A DNA stretch of 64,000 nt, taken from assembly GCA_910574185.1 (NCBI GenBank), contig CAJSZQ010000008.1, forward strand, positions 1-64,000, in the 5' to 3' direction. The stretch is from Lachnospiraceae bacterium. GTDB taxonomy: Bacteria; Bacillota; Clostridia; Lachnospirales; Lachnospiraceae. The position numbers and the translations under genes were made by a program. Positions within the stretch are counted from its first letter, which is position 1. Each line of letters opens with the position of its first letter. Positions 1-7,826 of this stretch are shown here, piece after piece. Below the pieces are notes generated by a model. It was not told the origin of the DNA, ran no database searches, and was given only the letters and a program-made list of their open reading frames with translations.

Positions 1-3
1 TCC

Positions 4-31
4 TTGACATGTTCAAAAACTGCATTATAAT
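4..31 (+). promoter_or_regulatory. Orphan sigma-A type promoter
   Basis: A TTGACA box at 4-9 and a TATAAT box at 26-31 are separated by 16 bases. No coding region follows on this strand for more than 2 kb. The predicted transcript would begin near base 38 and fold at once: GGACAGA at 40-46 pairs with TCTGTCC at 63-69. It could drive a small RNA or be what remains of a lost gene. Confidence 0.45.
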
Positions 32-183
32 ACAAACAAGGACAGAACCCTTAAGATAAGACTCTGTCCACAGTAACTAATGATATATCTTATATCAGTT
101 TTTTCAGTTTACACAAAACTTGAAACTCTCTCGAATTGCATTGAGTGTTTTACAGCGGATTGTAATGCTATTCTTTTCATAGA

Positions 184-221
184 ACATGCCTTATCGGACG
201 AAGTTCGCCCGTAAGGCATGT
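184..221. repeat. Perfect-armed hairpin downstream of the KilA-N fragment
   Basis: ACATGCCTTA at 184-193 pairs with TAAGGCATGT at 212-221, with a partly paired interior. There is no clear T-run on either side, so it is not a textbook terminator. It lies just 3' of the minus-strand KilA-N fragment and would also close a transcript started from the promoter at 4-31. Confidence 0.5.
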
Positions 222-242
222 ATTATGCATTCCTTGTGAAAC

Positions 243-542
243 TTAACCATTTGTTTCCGCATCTTCAATCAAATTTTTCTTCAGTGTAAATGCATTATCG
301 CCAGACTCGGCTTTAAACCTATCGAATTCGATAGGTTTAAAATTTGGATTATGAATTTGCTCCCACAAACCCAAAAAGGATATGGTTGAATGGTTGCGCA
401 TCCAGTTTGCCACCACAATGAATGCATTGTCTGGATTTTTATATTTCGCTATATCTGTCAGAGAAATGTAGGCATCTTCATTTACAATATCACCCATTAC
501 TCTGATTTCCGTTCCATTGGCATCTATTTTCATGTTTTTCAT
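243..542 (-). pseudogene. KilA-N domain protein, N-terminal fragment
   Basis: This 99-residue product resembles the start of a KilA-N (Bro-like) DNA-binding domain: a short strand with ANGTEIRVM, then YISLTDIAKYKNPDNAF and a predicted helix VVANWMRNHSTISFLGLWEQ. KilA-N proteins of phages and mobile elements usually run to 250 residues or more, and the domain itself is barely complete here, so this is most likely a 3'-truncated remnant. The last residues (after about residue 75) are low in similarity to anything I know. It may start at residue 1 or at the Met at residue 4. It lies alone between a hairpin and the SorC regulator, which fits an old mobile-element scar. Confidence 0.6.
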
Positions 543-685
543 TATTTAATCGTTTCCTTTTATAGACAATTCTTTTACAACACTGATATTTCATCATTCC
601 TTTTCAATTCATGCCCATAAAAAACGCCATAGGTTTTTTGCTAACCACAAAGGCAATCGCAAACCATTATGTATTCTTACTCATT

Positions 686-1648
686 CTATGCTAATTCCAA
701 AACCTTTTCCGCTGTCTGTACGTCTGTAATCAGCACATGCAGATAGTGTCCGTTCAAAGCGCCCAGAATAGAATGAATCTTTTTTTCGCCGCCGCCAATT
801 CCAATGACCCGCTTATGGTGCGGCAGTTCTTTAATATCAATAGAAACAATACGATTTTTTAGCGTAGTCTCGCATAAATTTCCCTGAATATCAAAGAAAT
901 TACCGCAGATATCTCCAGCGGCATTCGCGTCTACCAATTCATTAATCATCGGAGTATCAAAGGGATAATCCGACAAATGGTCGGCATCCCGTACCGGAGC
1001 TTCACCGATTCCTACCAGTGTGGCATCCAGATTATGGGAGGCCAGAAGAATGGAAGAAATGGTCGGCTCCTGTTTGATTGCAGTACAGAGCTCCTCGCTC
1101 TGACACATGAACGGCGCGGTCAGGATATTGGCCCGGCCGTTATATTTGTCGATAATATGCTGGGCCAGAATATTTGGCTGAAAGTCAACGCTCTGGGAAG
1201 AACCGCCAACTAAGGTATAAACCAACAAATCTTTGATGGTCTTGTCAGGAGAGAGAGATTCAATCATACTGTTTAAGGTTCTGCCCCACGTGAGGCCAAT
1301 CTTCATGTTGCTGTGGATAAGCTGCTCAAAATAGGAAGCGGCCTCAGAGGCGATTTTTTTTGTAACGTTGTCATGGTCGGAGTTTGGACAGTCCACCAAC
1401 TTAATATCCTCCAATCCAAACCGTTGACGTAATCGTTCTTCTAATTGAAGTATCTTCATCGTGCCGCGAATATCTACAATTTCAAATTTAATCATTCCTT
1501 CAGCTTTTGCTTCATCTAAAAGCCGACCCAGGGTAACGCGGGAAATGTTGAGGCGTTTGGCAATCTCCGTCTGTGTATAACCCTTTTCATACAAATAATA
1601 CAATGCTTTTAGCTTTAAATAATATCGGTGGTCCTGCGATATTGACAT
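686..1648 (-). CDS. SorC-family sugar-binding transcriptional regulator
   Basis: A 320-residue SorC/DeoR-type regulator. An N-terminal helix-turn-helix (about residues 10-55, with YEKGYTQTEIAKRLNISR) is followed by a sugar-phosphate binding, phosphosugar-isomerase-like domain (residues about 60-318) ending with the typical GIGGGEKKIHSILGAL stretch. The length is normal for the family. It is divergent from the dehydrogenase operon starting at 2306, with repeats A1 and B1 between them, so control of that operon is a reasonable inference but unproven; the effector is unknown. Its own promoter is probably at 1727-1755. Confidence 0.85.
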   Translation of the reverse strand: MSISQDHRYYLKLKALYYLYEKGYTQTEIAKRLNISRVTLGRLLDEAKAEGMIKFEIVDIRGTMKILQLEERLRQRFGLEDIKLVDCPNSDHDNVTKKIASEAASYFEQLIHSNMKIGLTWGRTLNSMIESLSPDKTIKDLLVYTLVGGSSQSVDFQPNILAQHIIDKYNGRANILTAPFMCQSEELCTAIKQEPTISSILLASHNLDATLVGIGEAPVRDADHLSDYPFDTPMINELVDANAAGDICGNFFDIQGNLCETTLKNRIVSIDIKELPHHKRVIGIGGGEKKIHSILGALNGHYLHVLITDVQTAEKVLELA

Positions 1649-1726
1649 GATAATCTCCTTTATGTATCTTAAATGGTATTATAAATTGTCCTCCAAATTC
1701 ATAAAACACGTTGTTGTATCATTTTT

Positions 1727-1755
1727 AGTATAACATAATCATGCGGCAAAGTCTA
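1727..1755 (-). promoter_or_regulatory. Probable promoter of the SorC regulator gene
   Basis: On the minus strand TAGACT (1750-1755) and TATACT (1727-1732) are 17 bases apart, about 80 bases upstream of the start codon at 1648. The -35 box matches only four of six consensus positions. Confidence 0.45.
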
Positions 1756-1805
1756 TTATTTTTCCGACGCTTCGCCATAGGGCTCTTTTCAAGATTATTC
1801 TTCAG

Positions 1806-2019
1806 ACGTCGCCTGCTGGACGCGGGTTGAATCAGGAGCATGTCTCTAAACAGACGGAGTAACATTCCATTGAACTATCAGCTAACGCAGACTAAGCCGC
1901 TCAGGAAAGTCTTCGCGTCTAAGTCTGCATAAGCTGCTATTTCAATTCCATGAAAAGCACTCCTGAATTGTCTGCTTAGAGACATGCTCCTAATTCAACC
2001 CGCTGTTTATCAAATGACT
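1806..2019 (+). repeat. Family A palindromic repeat, copy A1
   Basis: A roughly 210-bp imperfect palindrome. Outer arms GCGGGTTGAATCAGGAGC and their complement near 1985-2003 enclose GTCTCTAAACAGAC-type inner arms and a long interior that also folds back on itself (around AACGCAGACTAAGCCGCTC). Same family at 12751-12981, 33395-33490 (collapsed), 39909-40147, 56691-56926 and 63614-63852. No coding capacity. Directly abuts family B copy B1. Confidence 0.85.
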
Positions 2020-2183
2020 TAGTGTGCTGACCGTATTATATTCAGCCAAACCTCCTTGCCTATCCGTCCATCTGCCGCGTTGGATTTTCTATCCGTAGCC
2101 ACCGCTGCGCCGTCGAAAATCCGCCTTGCAGATGAGCGAATATTCTGCGGAGTTTCGCCAGATATAATGCGGTCAGCACACTA
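2020..2183 (+). repeat. Family B palindromic repeat, copy B1
   Basis: A 164-bp element with ends TAGTGTGCTGACCG and CGGTCAGCACACTA. The interior is an imperfect palindrome (CATCTGCCGCGTTGGATTTT against AAAATCCGCCTTGCAGATG). Other copies: 12584-12747, 35868-36031 and 40278-40440. It separates copy A1 from the promoter of the dehydrogenase operon. Confidence 0.85.
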
Positions 2184-2206
2184 GCTGAATTTTGTGAGAA
2201 AATCTA

Positions 2207-2235
2207 TTGACAGAAGAATCATGCGGTGTTATATT
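2207..2235 (+). promoter_or_regulatory. Promoter of the 2-oxoacid/acetoin dehydrogenase operon
   Basis: TTGACA (2207-2212) and TATATT (2230-2235) are spaced by 17 bases, about 70 bases before the E1 alpha start. The site lies just after repeat B1. Strong match to a housekeeping promoter. Confidence 0.7.
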
Positions 2236-2305
2236 ATGGGCATAAGGAATTTGCAATAGAAAAGCAAGTATACAAATGTAAACTTATTTTTTAGGAGGAA
2301 TTATC

Positions 2306-3295
2306 ATGGGAGAAATCAAAGACAAGAGTTTATTGGAAAACAAAGAATTTCTTCAAGAGCTGATGGTCCGTATGATGACTGTCAACAAATTTGAGGAACA
2401 GGCCTTCTGGCTCTTTGGGCAGGGACTTGTTCATGGAACGATGCATCTTAGCATTGGTGAGGAAGCTACCGGCGTGGGAACCACAGCAGCCCTGACAAAA
2501 GAAGATTATATGCTGGCTACCCACCGGGGGCATGGACAGGCGCTTGGCAAAGGTGTTGACTTAAATTCTATGATGGCGGAGATATTAGCCCGCGCTACCG
2601 GTACAAACCATGGCAAAGGCGGCTCCATGCATATCTGCGATTTTGACAATGGTATTCTTGGAGCAAACGGTATTGTTGGAGCGAACGGTCCGATTGCATG
2701 CGGCGCGGCGTTGACCATTAAGATGAAGAATATTCCGAACCGCGTGTGCGCGGCGTTCTTTGGTGACGGAGCTTCCAATGAAGGCGCAATCTTAGAGTCT
2801 ATGAACCTTGCGGCAGCATGGGATCTCCCGGTAATGTTCATCCTGACAAATAACACCTACGGAATGTCAACGCCTCTTGACAGAGTAGTGAAGAATAAAG
2901 ATTTAAAACAGAGAGCCGCAGCATTTGGCTTCAAGGCATATGAGTGTGACGGCAACGACGTGCTGGCAGTATACGAGACTGTGAAGGAAGCCCGCGAGTA
3001 TGTAGTAGCAGGTAACGGTCCGGTACTGGTAGTTGAGCATACATACCGGACGTCCGGACATTCTAAGAGCGACGGTAACTTATATCGCACCAAGGAAGAG
3101 ATTAAGTATTGGGCAGACAGGAACCCGATTATTCGCTTCCGTCAGTTCCTGACCGAGAATAATATTTTCACGAATGAGGAAATTGATGCAATGCAGGCAA
3201 GTGCAGATAAGGCAATCGCAGACGCAATTGAATACGCAAAGGCTCAGCCGCAGCCAGAAGTAGCAGACTTAGAAGCTGATGTATACGCAGAGTAA
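2306..3295 (+). CDS. TPP-dependent dehydrogenase E1 alpha subunit (acetoin/pyruvate type)
   Basis: A 329-residue E1 alpha subunit that, with the beta subunit downstream, decarboxylates a 2-oxo acid or cleaves acetoin using thiamine diphosphate and passes the acyl group to the lipoyl domain of E2. The TPP motif starts with GDGASNEG (about residue 152) and ends with NNTYGMST (about residue 190); the loop HGKGGSMHICD (around residue 110) is typical of E1 alpha. The short length and the lipoyl-bearing E3 in the same operon favour an acetoin dehydrogenase (AcoA type), but sequence reading alone cannot exclude pyruvate. A strong ribosome site (AGGAGGAA) precedes the ATG. First gene of the operon 2306-7650. 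Confidence 0.88.
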   Translation: MGEIKDKSLLENKEFLQELMVRMMTVNKFEEQAFWLFGQGLVHGTMHLSIGEEATGVGTTAALTKEDYMLATHRGHGQALGKGVDLNSMMAEILARATGTNHGKGGSMHICDFDNGILGANGIVGANGPIACGAALTIKMKNIPNRVCAAFFGDGASNEGAILESMNLAAAWDLPVMFILTNNTYGMSTPLDRVVKNKDLKQRAAAFGFKAYECDGNDVLAVYETVKEAREYVVAGNGPVLVVEHTYRTSGHSKSDGNLYRTKEEIKYWADRNPIIRFRQFLTENNIFTNEEIDAMQASADKAIADAIEYAKAQPQPEVADLEADVYAE

Positions 3296-3299
3296 CTTT

Positions 3300-3435
3300 C
3301 AGCAGGTCTGTGCATTTGCTGCGCAGACCGTAAGAAGATGATTCAGAAGTGCAGATATCCCATCGGCGAAGCCGATTTTAAATGGATTTTTGCATGTAAC
3401 TGTGAAGCTGCTGAACAGTTACTACGCAGAGTAAT
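3300..3435 (+). repeat. Family D triple-hairpin repeat, copy D1, inside the operon
   Basis: The space between E1 alpha and E1 beta holds three hairpins in a row: GTCTGTGCATTTGCTGCGCAGAC, a middle arm around CATCGGCGAAGCCGAT, and GTAACTGTGAAGCTGCTGAACAGTTAC. The same plan recurs at 40443-40575 and 62113-62245. Being within a transcribed operon, it could change mRNA processing or the alpha:beta ratio. Confidence 0.65.
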
Positions 3436-3450
3436 TAGGAGGGAAATAAG

Positions 3451-4434
3451 ATGAGTGAAATGAGACAGATTACTTATAGAGACGCGGTTCGTGAGGCTAT
3501 GGTCGAAGAGATGCGCCGCGATGAGAATGTATATTTTATGGGCGAAGATATTGGAGCATATTGCGGAGCATTTGGTGTTTCCAAAAATATGTTAGAAGAG
3601 TTCGGAGCGGAGCGGATTCGTGAGACGCCGATTTCCGAGACTGCGTTTATGGGCGCGGGCGTCGGCTCTGCCATCACAGGAATGCGCCCGATTGTAGAGC
3701 TGATGTTCTCTGACTTCATGGCAGTATGCTATGACCAGATTATTAATCAGGCGGCAAAGATGCATTTCATGTTTGCAGGCAAGGTTAATGTGCCGATGGT
3801 TATCCGCACTCCTTCCGGCGGCGGTACAGGCGCGGCGGCACAGCATTCTCAGTCCTTAGAACAGATGTATCTGCACGTACCGGGACTGAAGGTAGTTGTT
3901 CCTTCTACGCCTTATGATGCAAAAGGACTTTTGAAGGCGTCTATCCGCGATAACAATACAGTTGTGTTCTTAGAGCAGAAGAGATTATATAAGGAAAAGG
4001 GTATGATTCCAGATGAGGATTATACGATTCCGCTTGGCGTTGCCGATGTAAAGAGAGAGGGTACAGACGTATCCATTATTACTTACGGACGAATGGTACA
4101 GATGAGCCTTAAAGTTGCCGAGAAACTTGCAGAGGAAGGAATTAATGTGGAGGTTCTTGACCTTCGTACCCTGTCTCCGCTTGATAAGGACGCTATCATT
4201 GCGACAGCGAAGAAAACGCATAAAGTTGTAATTGTACATGAGGCTGTTCAGTTCGGCGGTTTCGGCGGAGAGATTGCGGCAACCATTACGGACAGCGACG
4301 CATTCTACTATCTGGATGCTCCGATTAAGAGAGTTGGAGCGCTGTATTGTCCGGTACCGTTTAACCCGGTACTTGAGGCTGAGACATTCCCGACTCCGGC
4401 TAAGATTGAAGCGGCAGTCAGAGACGTATTATAA
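3451..4434 (+). CDS. 2-oxoacid/acetoin dehydrogenase E1 beta subunit
   Basis: A 327-residue transketolase-like beta subunit that completes the E1 active site with the alpha subunit at 2306. It opens with ITYRDAVREAMVEEMRRDE and carries GEDIGAYCGAFGVSK, then GVGSAITGMRPIVELMF and the C-terminal transketolase domain with VIVHEAVQFGGFGGEI. Length and motif order are normal for PdhB/AcoB. The ribosome site is AGGAGGGAAATAAG. It is separated from E1 alpha by a structured 155-base spacer (repeat D1) and followed after 17 bases by E2. Confidence 0.9.
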   Translation: MSEMRQITYRDAVREAMVEEMRRDENVYFMGEDIGAYCGAFGVSKNMLEEFGAERIRETPISETAFMGAGVGSAITGMRPIVELMFSDFMAVCYDQIINQAAKMHFMFAGKVNVPMVIRTPSGGGTGAAAQHSQSLEQMYLHVPGLKVVVPSTPYDAKGLLKASIRDNNTVVFLEQKRLYKEKGMIPDEDYTIPLGVADVKREGTDVSIITYGRMVQMSLKVAEKLAEEGINVEVLDLRTLSPLDKDAIIATAKKTHKVVIVHEAVQFGGFGGEIAATITDSDAFYYLDAPIKRVGALYCPVPFNPVLEAETFPTPAKIEAAVRDVL

Positions 4435-4451
4435 TCAAGGGAGGAATAGGG

Positions 4452-5777
4452 ATGGCAACAGCAATTTGTATGCCGAAAAACGGCATGGACATGGAAGAAG
4501 GCACCATCGTAAAATGGCTCAAGAATGTAGGAGATAAAATCGAGAAGGATGAGCCGTTCATGGAAATTGAGACAGATAAGATAACTATGGAAACAGAGTC
4601 TCCGGTCTCTGGCGTATTGCTTGCTAAGCTGTATGAGGACGGTGCGGTTGTTCCGGTTTTGACAGCGGTTGGATATGTGGGAGAGCCTGGAGAGAAGGTT
4701 CCGGAAAATACAGATTCTGCGGCTGCAGAGGAGAAAAAGATGCAAGAGTCAGCGCCTGCTGCAACGCCTCAGACGAAGGTTTCGGCAATGGTTCTTTCTG
4801 GTGGAAACGGGATTCCGGCAACGCCTTACGCGAAGAAGATTGCGTCTGATAACGGAGTGGATTTGGCAGAGGTTAAGCCTTCTGGGCGGCATGGCGAGAT
4901 TCGGGCAATTGATGTAGAGAATGCATTGAATGCACAGCCGAAGGCTACGCCGCTTGCAAAGGCTATGGCTGCAGATTTAGGTATTGACTTGAAGACCGTT
5001 GCGGGAAGCGGTTATCGTGGAAAGATTACCAGCGCAGACCTGACGCCGGAGGAAAAAGCAGAGATTGAAGCGGCGGTGAAGGAGATTGAAGCAGTTCTTG
5101 AGCGCAGGAAGCTGTCTGGAATGCGCAAGGTGATTGCACAGAGAATGAGCGCAAGCCATACCGAAATTCCGAATGTTACACAGAATATCAAGGTGGATGT
5201 AACAGAACTGCTTGCGCTGCGGGCGAAGATTAATCAGGGCAAAGAGAAGGCAGATAAGGTGTCTGTCAACGACCTGATTATCAAGGCAGTAGGTAAGGCA
5301 ACCGCAGAGTTTGAGCGTTTTCGCATGACATTAGAGGGCAATGAATACGTGCTGCACAACCAGATTAACGTAGGTATGGCAGTCGGCATTGACGACGGAC
5401 TGGTGGTTCCGGTTATCAAAGACGTTGATAAGAAGAGTCTTGTAGAAGTTTCTAAGAAAGCCAAAGAGCTTGCAAAGAAAGCAAGAGAAGGGAAACTTAT
5501 GCCGGATGAGATGGGGGACGGACGTATTACCATTTCCAATATCGGTATGTATGGAACGCATAGTTTCACCCCGATTATCAATCAGCCGGAGGCATCCATC
5601 GTGGGCGTATGCGGTACAGAGGATGAACTGGCATTGGTTGACGGAGAGGTAGTTGTACGCAAAAAGATGATGATTTGCGTGACCTTTGACCACAGAATCC
5701 TGAATGGTACAGAGGTATGCGAATTTGAGTCTTACTTGAAGAACCTGTTAGAGAACCCGATTAGTATATTAATATGA
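4452..5777 (+). CDS. Dihydrolipoamide acyltransferase E2 with two E3-binding domains
   Basis: A 441-residue E2 core enzyme that moves the acyl group from lipoamide to CoA. Domains in order: a lipoyl domain (residues 1-80, lipoylated Lys in ETDKITMETES), two consecutive peripheral-subunit-binding domains (one around ATPYAKKIASDNGVDLAEV, residues about 116-155; one around ATPLAKAMAADLGIDL, residues about 160-195), then the catalytic domain (about 210-441). The usual active-site string DHRxxDG reads DHRILNG, so the conserved Asp is Asn while the His is kept. Two binding domains in tandem is unusual. The lipoyl domain is almost identical to that of the E3 gene downstream. Confidence 0.88.
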   Translation: MATAICMPKNGMDMEEGTIVKWLKNVGDKIEKDEPFMEIETDKITMETESPVSGVLLAKLYEDGAVVPVLTAVGYVGEPGEKVPENTDSAAAEEKKMQESAPAATPQTKVSAMVLSGGNGIPATPYAKKIASDNGVDLAEVKPSGRHGEIRAIDVENALNAQPKATPLAKAMAADLGIDLKTVAGSGYRGKITSADLTPEEKAEIEAAVKEIEAVLERRKLSGMRKVIAQRMSASHTEIPNVTQNIKVDVTELLALRAKINQGKEKADKVSVNDLIIKAVGKATAEFERFRMTLEGNEYVLHNQINVGMAVGIDDGLVVPVIKDVDKKSLVEVSKKAKELAKKAREGKLMPDEMGDGRITISNIGMYGTHSFTPIINQPEASIVGVCGTEDELALVDGEVVVRKKMMICVTFDHRILNGTEVCEFESYLKNLLENPISILI

Positions 5778-5781
5778 TATG

Positions 5782-5838
5782 ATGCCAGGGCCAAAAGGTC
5801 ATGTATGAAATGCGGAGCAATCCGAGGCATCATGAATT
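5782..5838 (+). other. Intra-operon spacer with a long-loop hairpin
   Basis: The 154 bases between E2 and E3 contain ATGATGCC (5783-5790 region) pairing with GGCATCAT (about 5825-5836), enclosing about 40 bases. It is not a terminator (no T-run) and E3 clearly continues the operon. Confidence 0.35.
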
Positions 5839-5931
5839 AAGAGATAAAGAGAAGAGGACAGTCCGTATGCCGGCGTGAGCAGGCCCGCCGGTATGTGGAT
5901 GTCGGAAACTCTTTATATGAGGAGGATTATA

Positions 5932-7650
5932 ATGGCAACAGAATTATATATGCCGAAGAACGGTATGGATATGGAAGAAGGCACCATCGTAAAATGGCTG
6001 AAAAATGTCGGCGATAAGATTGAAAAAGACGAGCCGTTTATGGAAATCGAGACAGACAAGATTACGATGGAAACCGAATCTCCGGCAGCAGGCGTACTTC
6101 TTGCGAAGCTGTACGAGGACGGCGCGGTTGTTCCGGTCCTGACGGCAGTAGGATATATCGGGGAACCTGGTGAGAAGATTCCAGAGGCAGAGGCTTCGAA
6201 GACAGAAGCGCCAAAAACGAAGGCTCAGGAAACAGGGGCTTCGACAGCGAAGGCCGGGGAGAAAGAAGGATATGACGTTGCGGTTATCGGCGGCGGTCCG
6301 GCAGGATATGTGGCGGCAATCCGGGCGGCGCAGCTAGGCGGCAAGGTAGTTATCTTTGAGAAAGATACCGTTGGCGGAACCTGCCTGAACAGAGGATGTA
6401 TTCCTACTAAGACTTATCTTAAGACAGCAGAATATATTCATCATATTGAAGCGGCAGCTTCCAGAGGTATTGTGGTAAATGCGGAGCACAGCGTAGATAT
6501 GCCGAAGGTGGTCGCATATAAGAATAATGTAGTTAAGACGTTAACCGGCGGTGTTGCAGGTCTGTTAAAGAGCAATGGCGTTACTTTGGTAAATGGAGAA
6601 GCAGCTCTTGAGGACGCCACAACGGTAGCGTGCGCAGGGAAAACTTATAAGGCTGACAAGATTATCCTTTGCGGCGGTTCTAAGGCAATTCGCATTCCGA
6701 TTCCCGGAGTAGAGCATAAAGACGTGATGACCAGCGATGAAATTCTGGATATGGAAATAGTTCCGGAGCGTCTTGGCATTATCGGCGGAGGCGTAATCGG
6801 CTGTGAGCTTGCTTCTGCATTCAGCGCATTTGGAAGTAAAGTAACAATCGTAGAAGCAATGGACCGGGTAGTATCCATGCTGGATAAGGATATTTCAGCA
6901 GAAGTAGATAAGACTTTGAAAAATTCCGGCGCAAGTGTAAATTGTGGACGTAAGGTATTAGAGATTAAGGATAATGGCGGACATCCGGTAATTGTGACAG
7001 ATAACGGCGAATTTGAGTGTGATAAAGTACTTCTTTCTATTGGAAGAGCGGCAGATTTGGGGTGCCTTGGCAAGCTGGCAGACCAGATTAAGACAGAGCG
7101 AGGTAAGATTGCAGTAGACGATACCATGAAGACAAGCGTAGATAACATCTATGCCTGCGGCGATATCAACGGCCGTATCATGCTGGCACATTCTGCGTTC
7201 AAGATGGGTGAAGTTGCCGCTGAAAATGCAGTGACAGGCAGCGCAGTCAAATGCGATTTGCGCTATGTTCCAAGCTGTCTGTACTTATCGCCGGAAGCCG
7301 CTTCCGTAGGACTTACTGAGGACAAGGCGAGAGAGCTTCATCCAGAGGGAATCCGGGTAGGTCGCTTTAACATGGCGGCTAACGGAAGAAGCGTAGCTTC
7401 AGGAGAGAAGACTGGCTTCATCAAGGTAATCGCTGATAACAAGTATGGACAGATTCTCGGCGTGCATATGGTAGGCGGCGTTGCGTCCGAAATGATTGCA
7501 GAGCCAACGTCCCTGATGCAGATGGAGATTACCGTAAACGAGGTGGCTGAATCCATTATTCATGCGCACCCAAGTTATTCAGAGGCATTTGCAGAGGCCT
7601 GCGCAGACTGCTTAGGGCTTTGCGTTCACCAGCCTCCGAAGAGAAAATAA
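5932..7650 (+). CDS. lpdA: Dihydrolipoyl dehydrogenase (E3) with N-terminal lipoyl domain
   Basis: A 572-residue E3 that reoxidises dihydrolipoamide with NAD. Residues 1-80 are a lipoyl domain (ETDKITMETES), then an Ala/Lys/Thr-rich linker (about 84-107), then the flavoprotein: FAD motif VIGGGPAGYVAA, redox cysteines in GGTCLNRGCIP, NAD motif GIIGGGVIGCELA, and the C-terminal catalytic pair in HAHPSYSEAF. The ATG at 5932 has GAGGAGGATT in front of it; an in-frame upstream ATG at 5875 has none. E3 with its own lipoyl domain is typical of acetoin dehydrogenase and some Firmicutes pyruvate complexes. It ends the operon and is followed by a terminator. Confidence 0.92.
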   Translation: MATELYMPKNGMDMEEGTIVKWLKNVGDKIEKDEPFMEIETDKITMETESPAAGVLLAKLYEDGAVVPVLTAVGYIGEPGEKIPEAEASKTEAPKTKAQETGASTAKAGEKEGYDVAVIGGGPAGYVAAIRAAQLGGKVVIFEKDTVGGTCLNRGCIPTKTYLKTAEYIHHIEAAASRGIVVNAEHSVDMPKVVAYKNNVVKTLTGGVAGLLKSNGVTLVNGEAALEDATTVACAGKTYKADKIILCGGSKAIRIPIPGVEHKDVMTSDEILDMEIVPERLGIIGGGVIGCELASAFSAFGSKVTIVEAMDRVVSMLDKDISAEVDKTLKNSGASVNCGRKVLEIKDNGGHPVIVTDNGEFECDKVLLSIGRAADLGCLGKLADQIKTERGKIAVDDTMKTSVDNIYACGDINGRIMLAHSAFKMGEVAAENAVTGSAVKCDLRYVPSCLYLSPEAASVGLTEDKARELHPEGIRVGRFNMAANGRSVASGEKTGFIKVIADNKYGQILGVHMVGGVASEMIAEPTSLMQMEITVNEVAESIIHAHPSYSEAFAEACADCLGLCVHQPPKRK

Positions 7651-7687
7651 TTTCGACTTTTTCAAATTCCTTCTTAAAATGTTTATA

Positions 7688-7730
7688 GAAAAAAGCGCTT
7701 TCTGCCTGGAGGCAGGGAAGCGCTTTTTTC
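7688..7730 (+). terminator. Rho-independent terminator after lpdA
   Basis: AAAAAAGCGCTT pairs with AAGCGCTTTTTT around an inner CTGCCT/AGGCAG stem, closing with a T-run. It ends the dehydrogenase operon. Confidence 0.9.
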
Positions 7731-7826
7731 GTTGAAGGACCTGCCGCCTACAAGATATTAAGGAGTTAGAACGGCGTGAGAAATTGCGGGAAAAGAAGCT
7801 CGCAGAGCGGTCGGGAAAATTATCGG

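Noticed and set aside
184-221. Considered as a terminator of the KilA-N fragment
   Set aside because: No T-run on the minus strand after the stem.
2020-2183. Considered family B/C palindromes as integron attC sites
   Set aside because: No integrase or cassette structure; the same palindromes occur singly next to unrelated genes and lack the R-box/L-box pattern.
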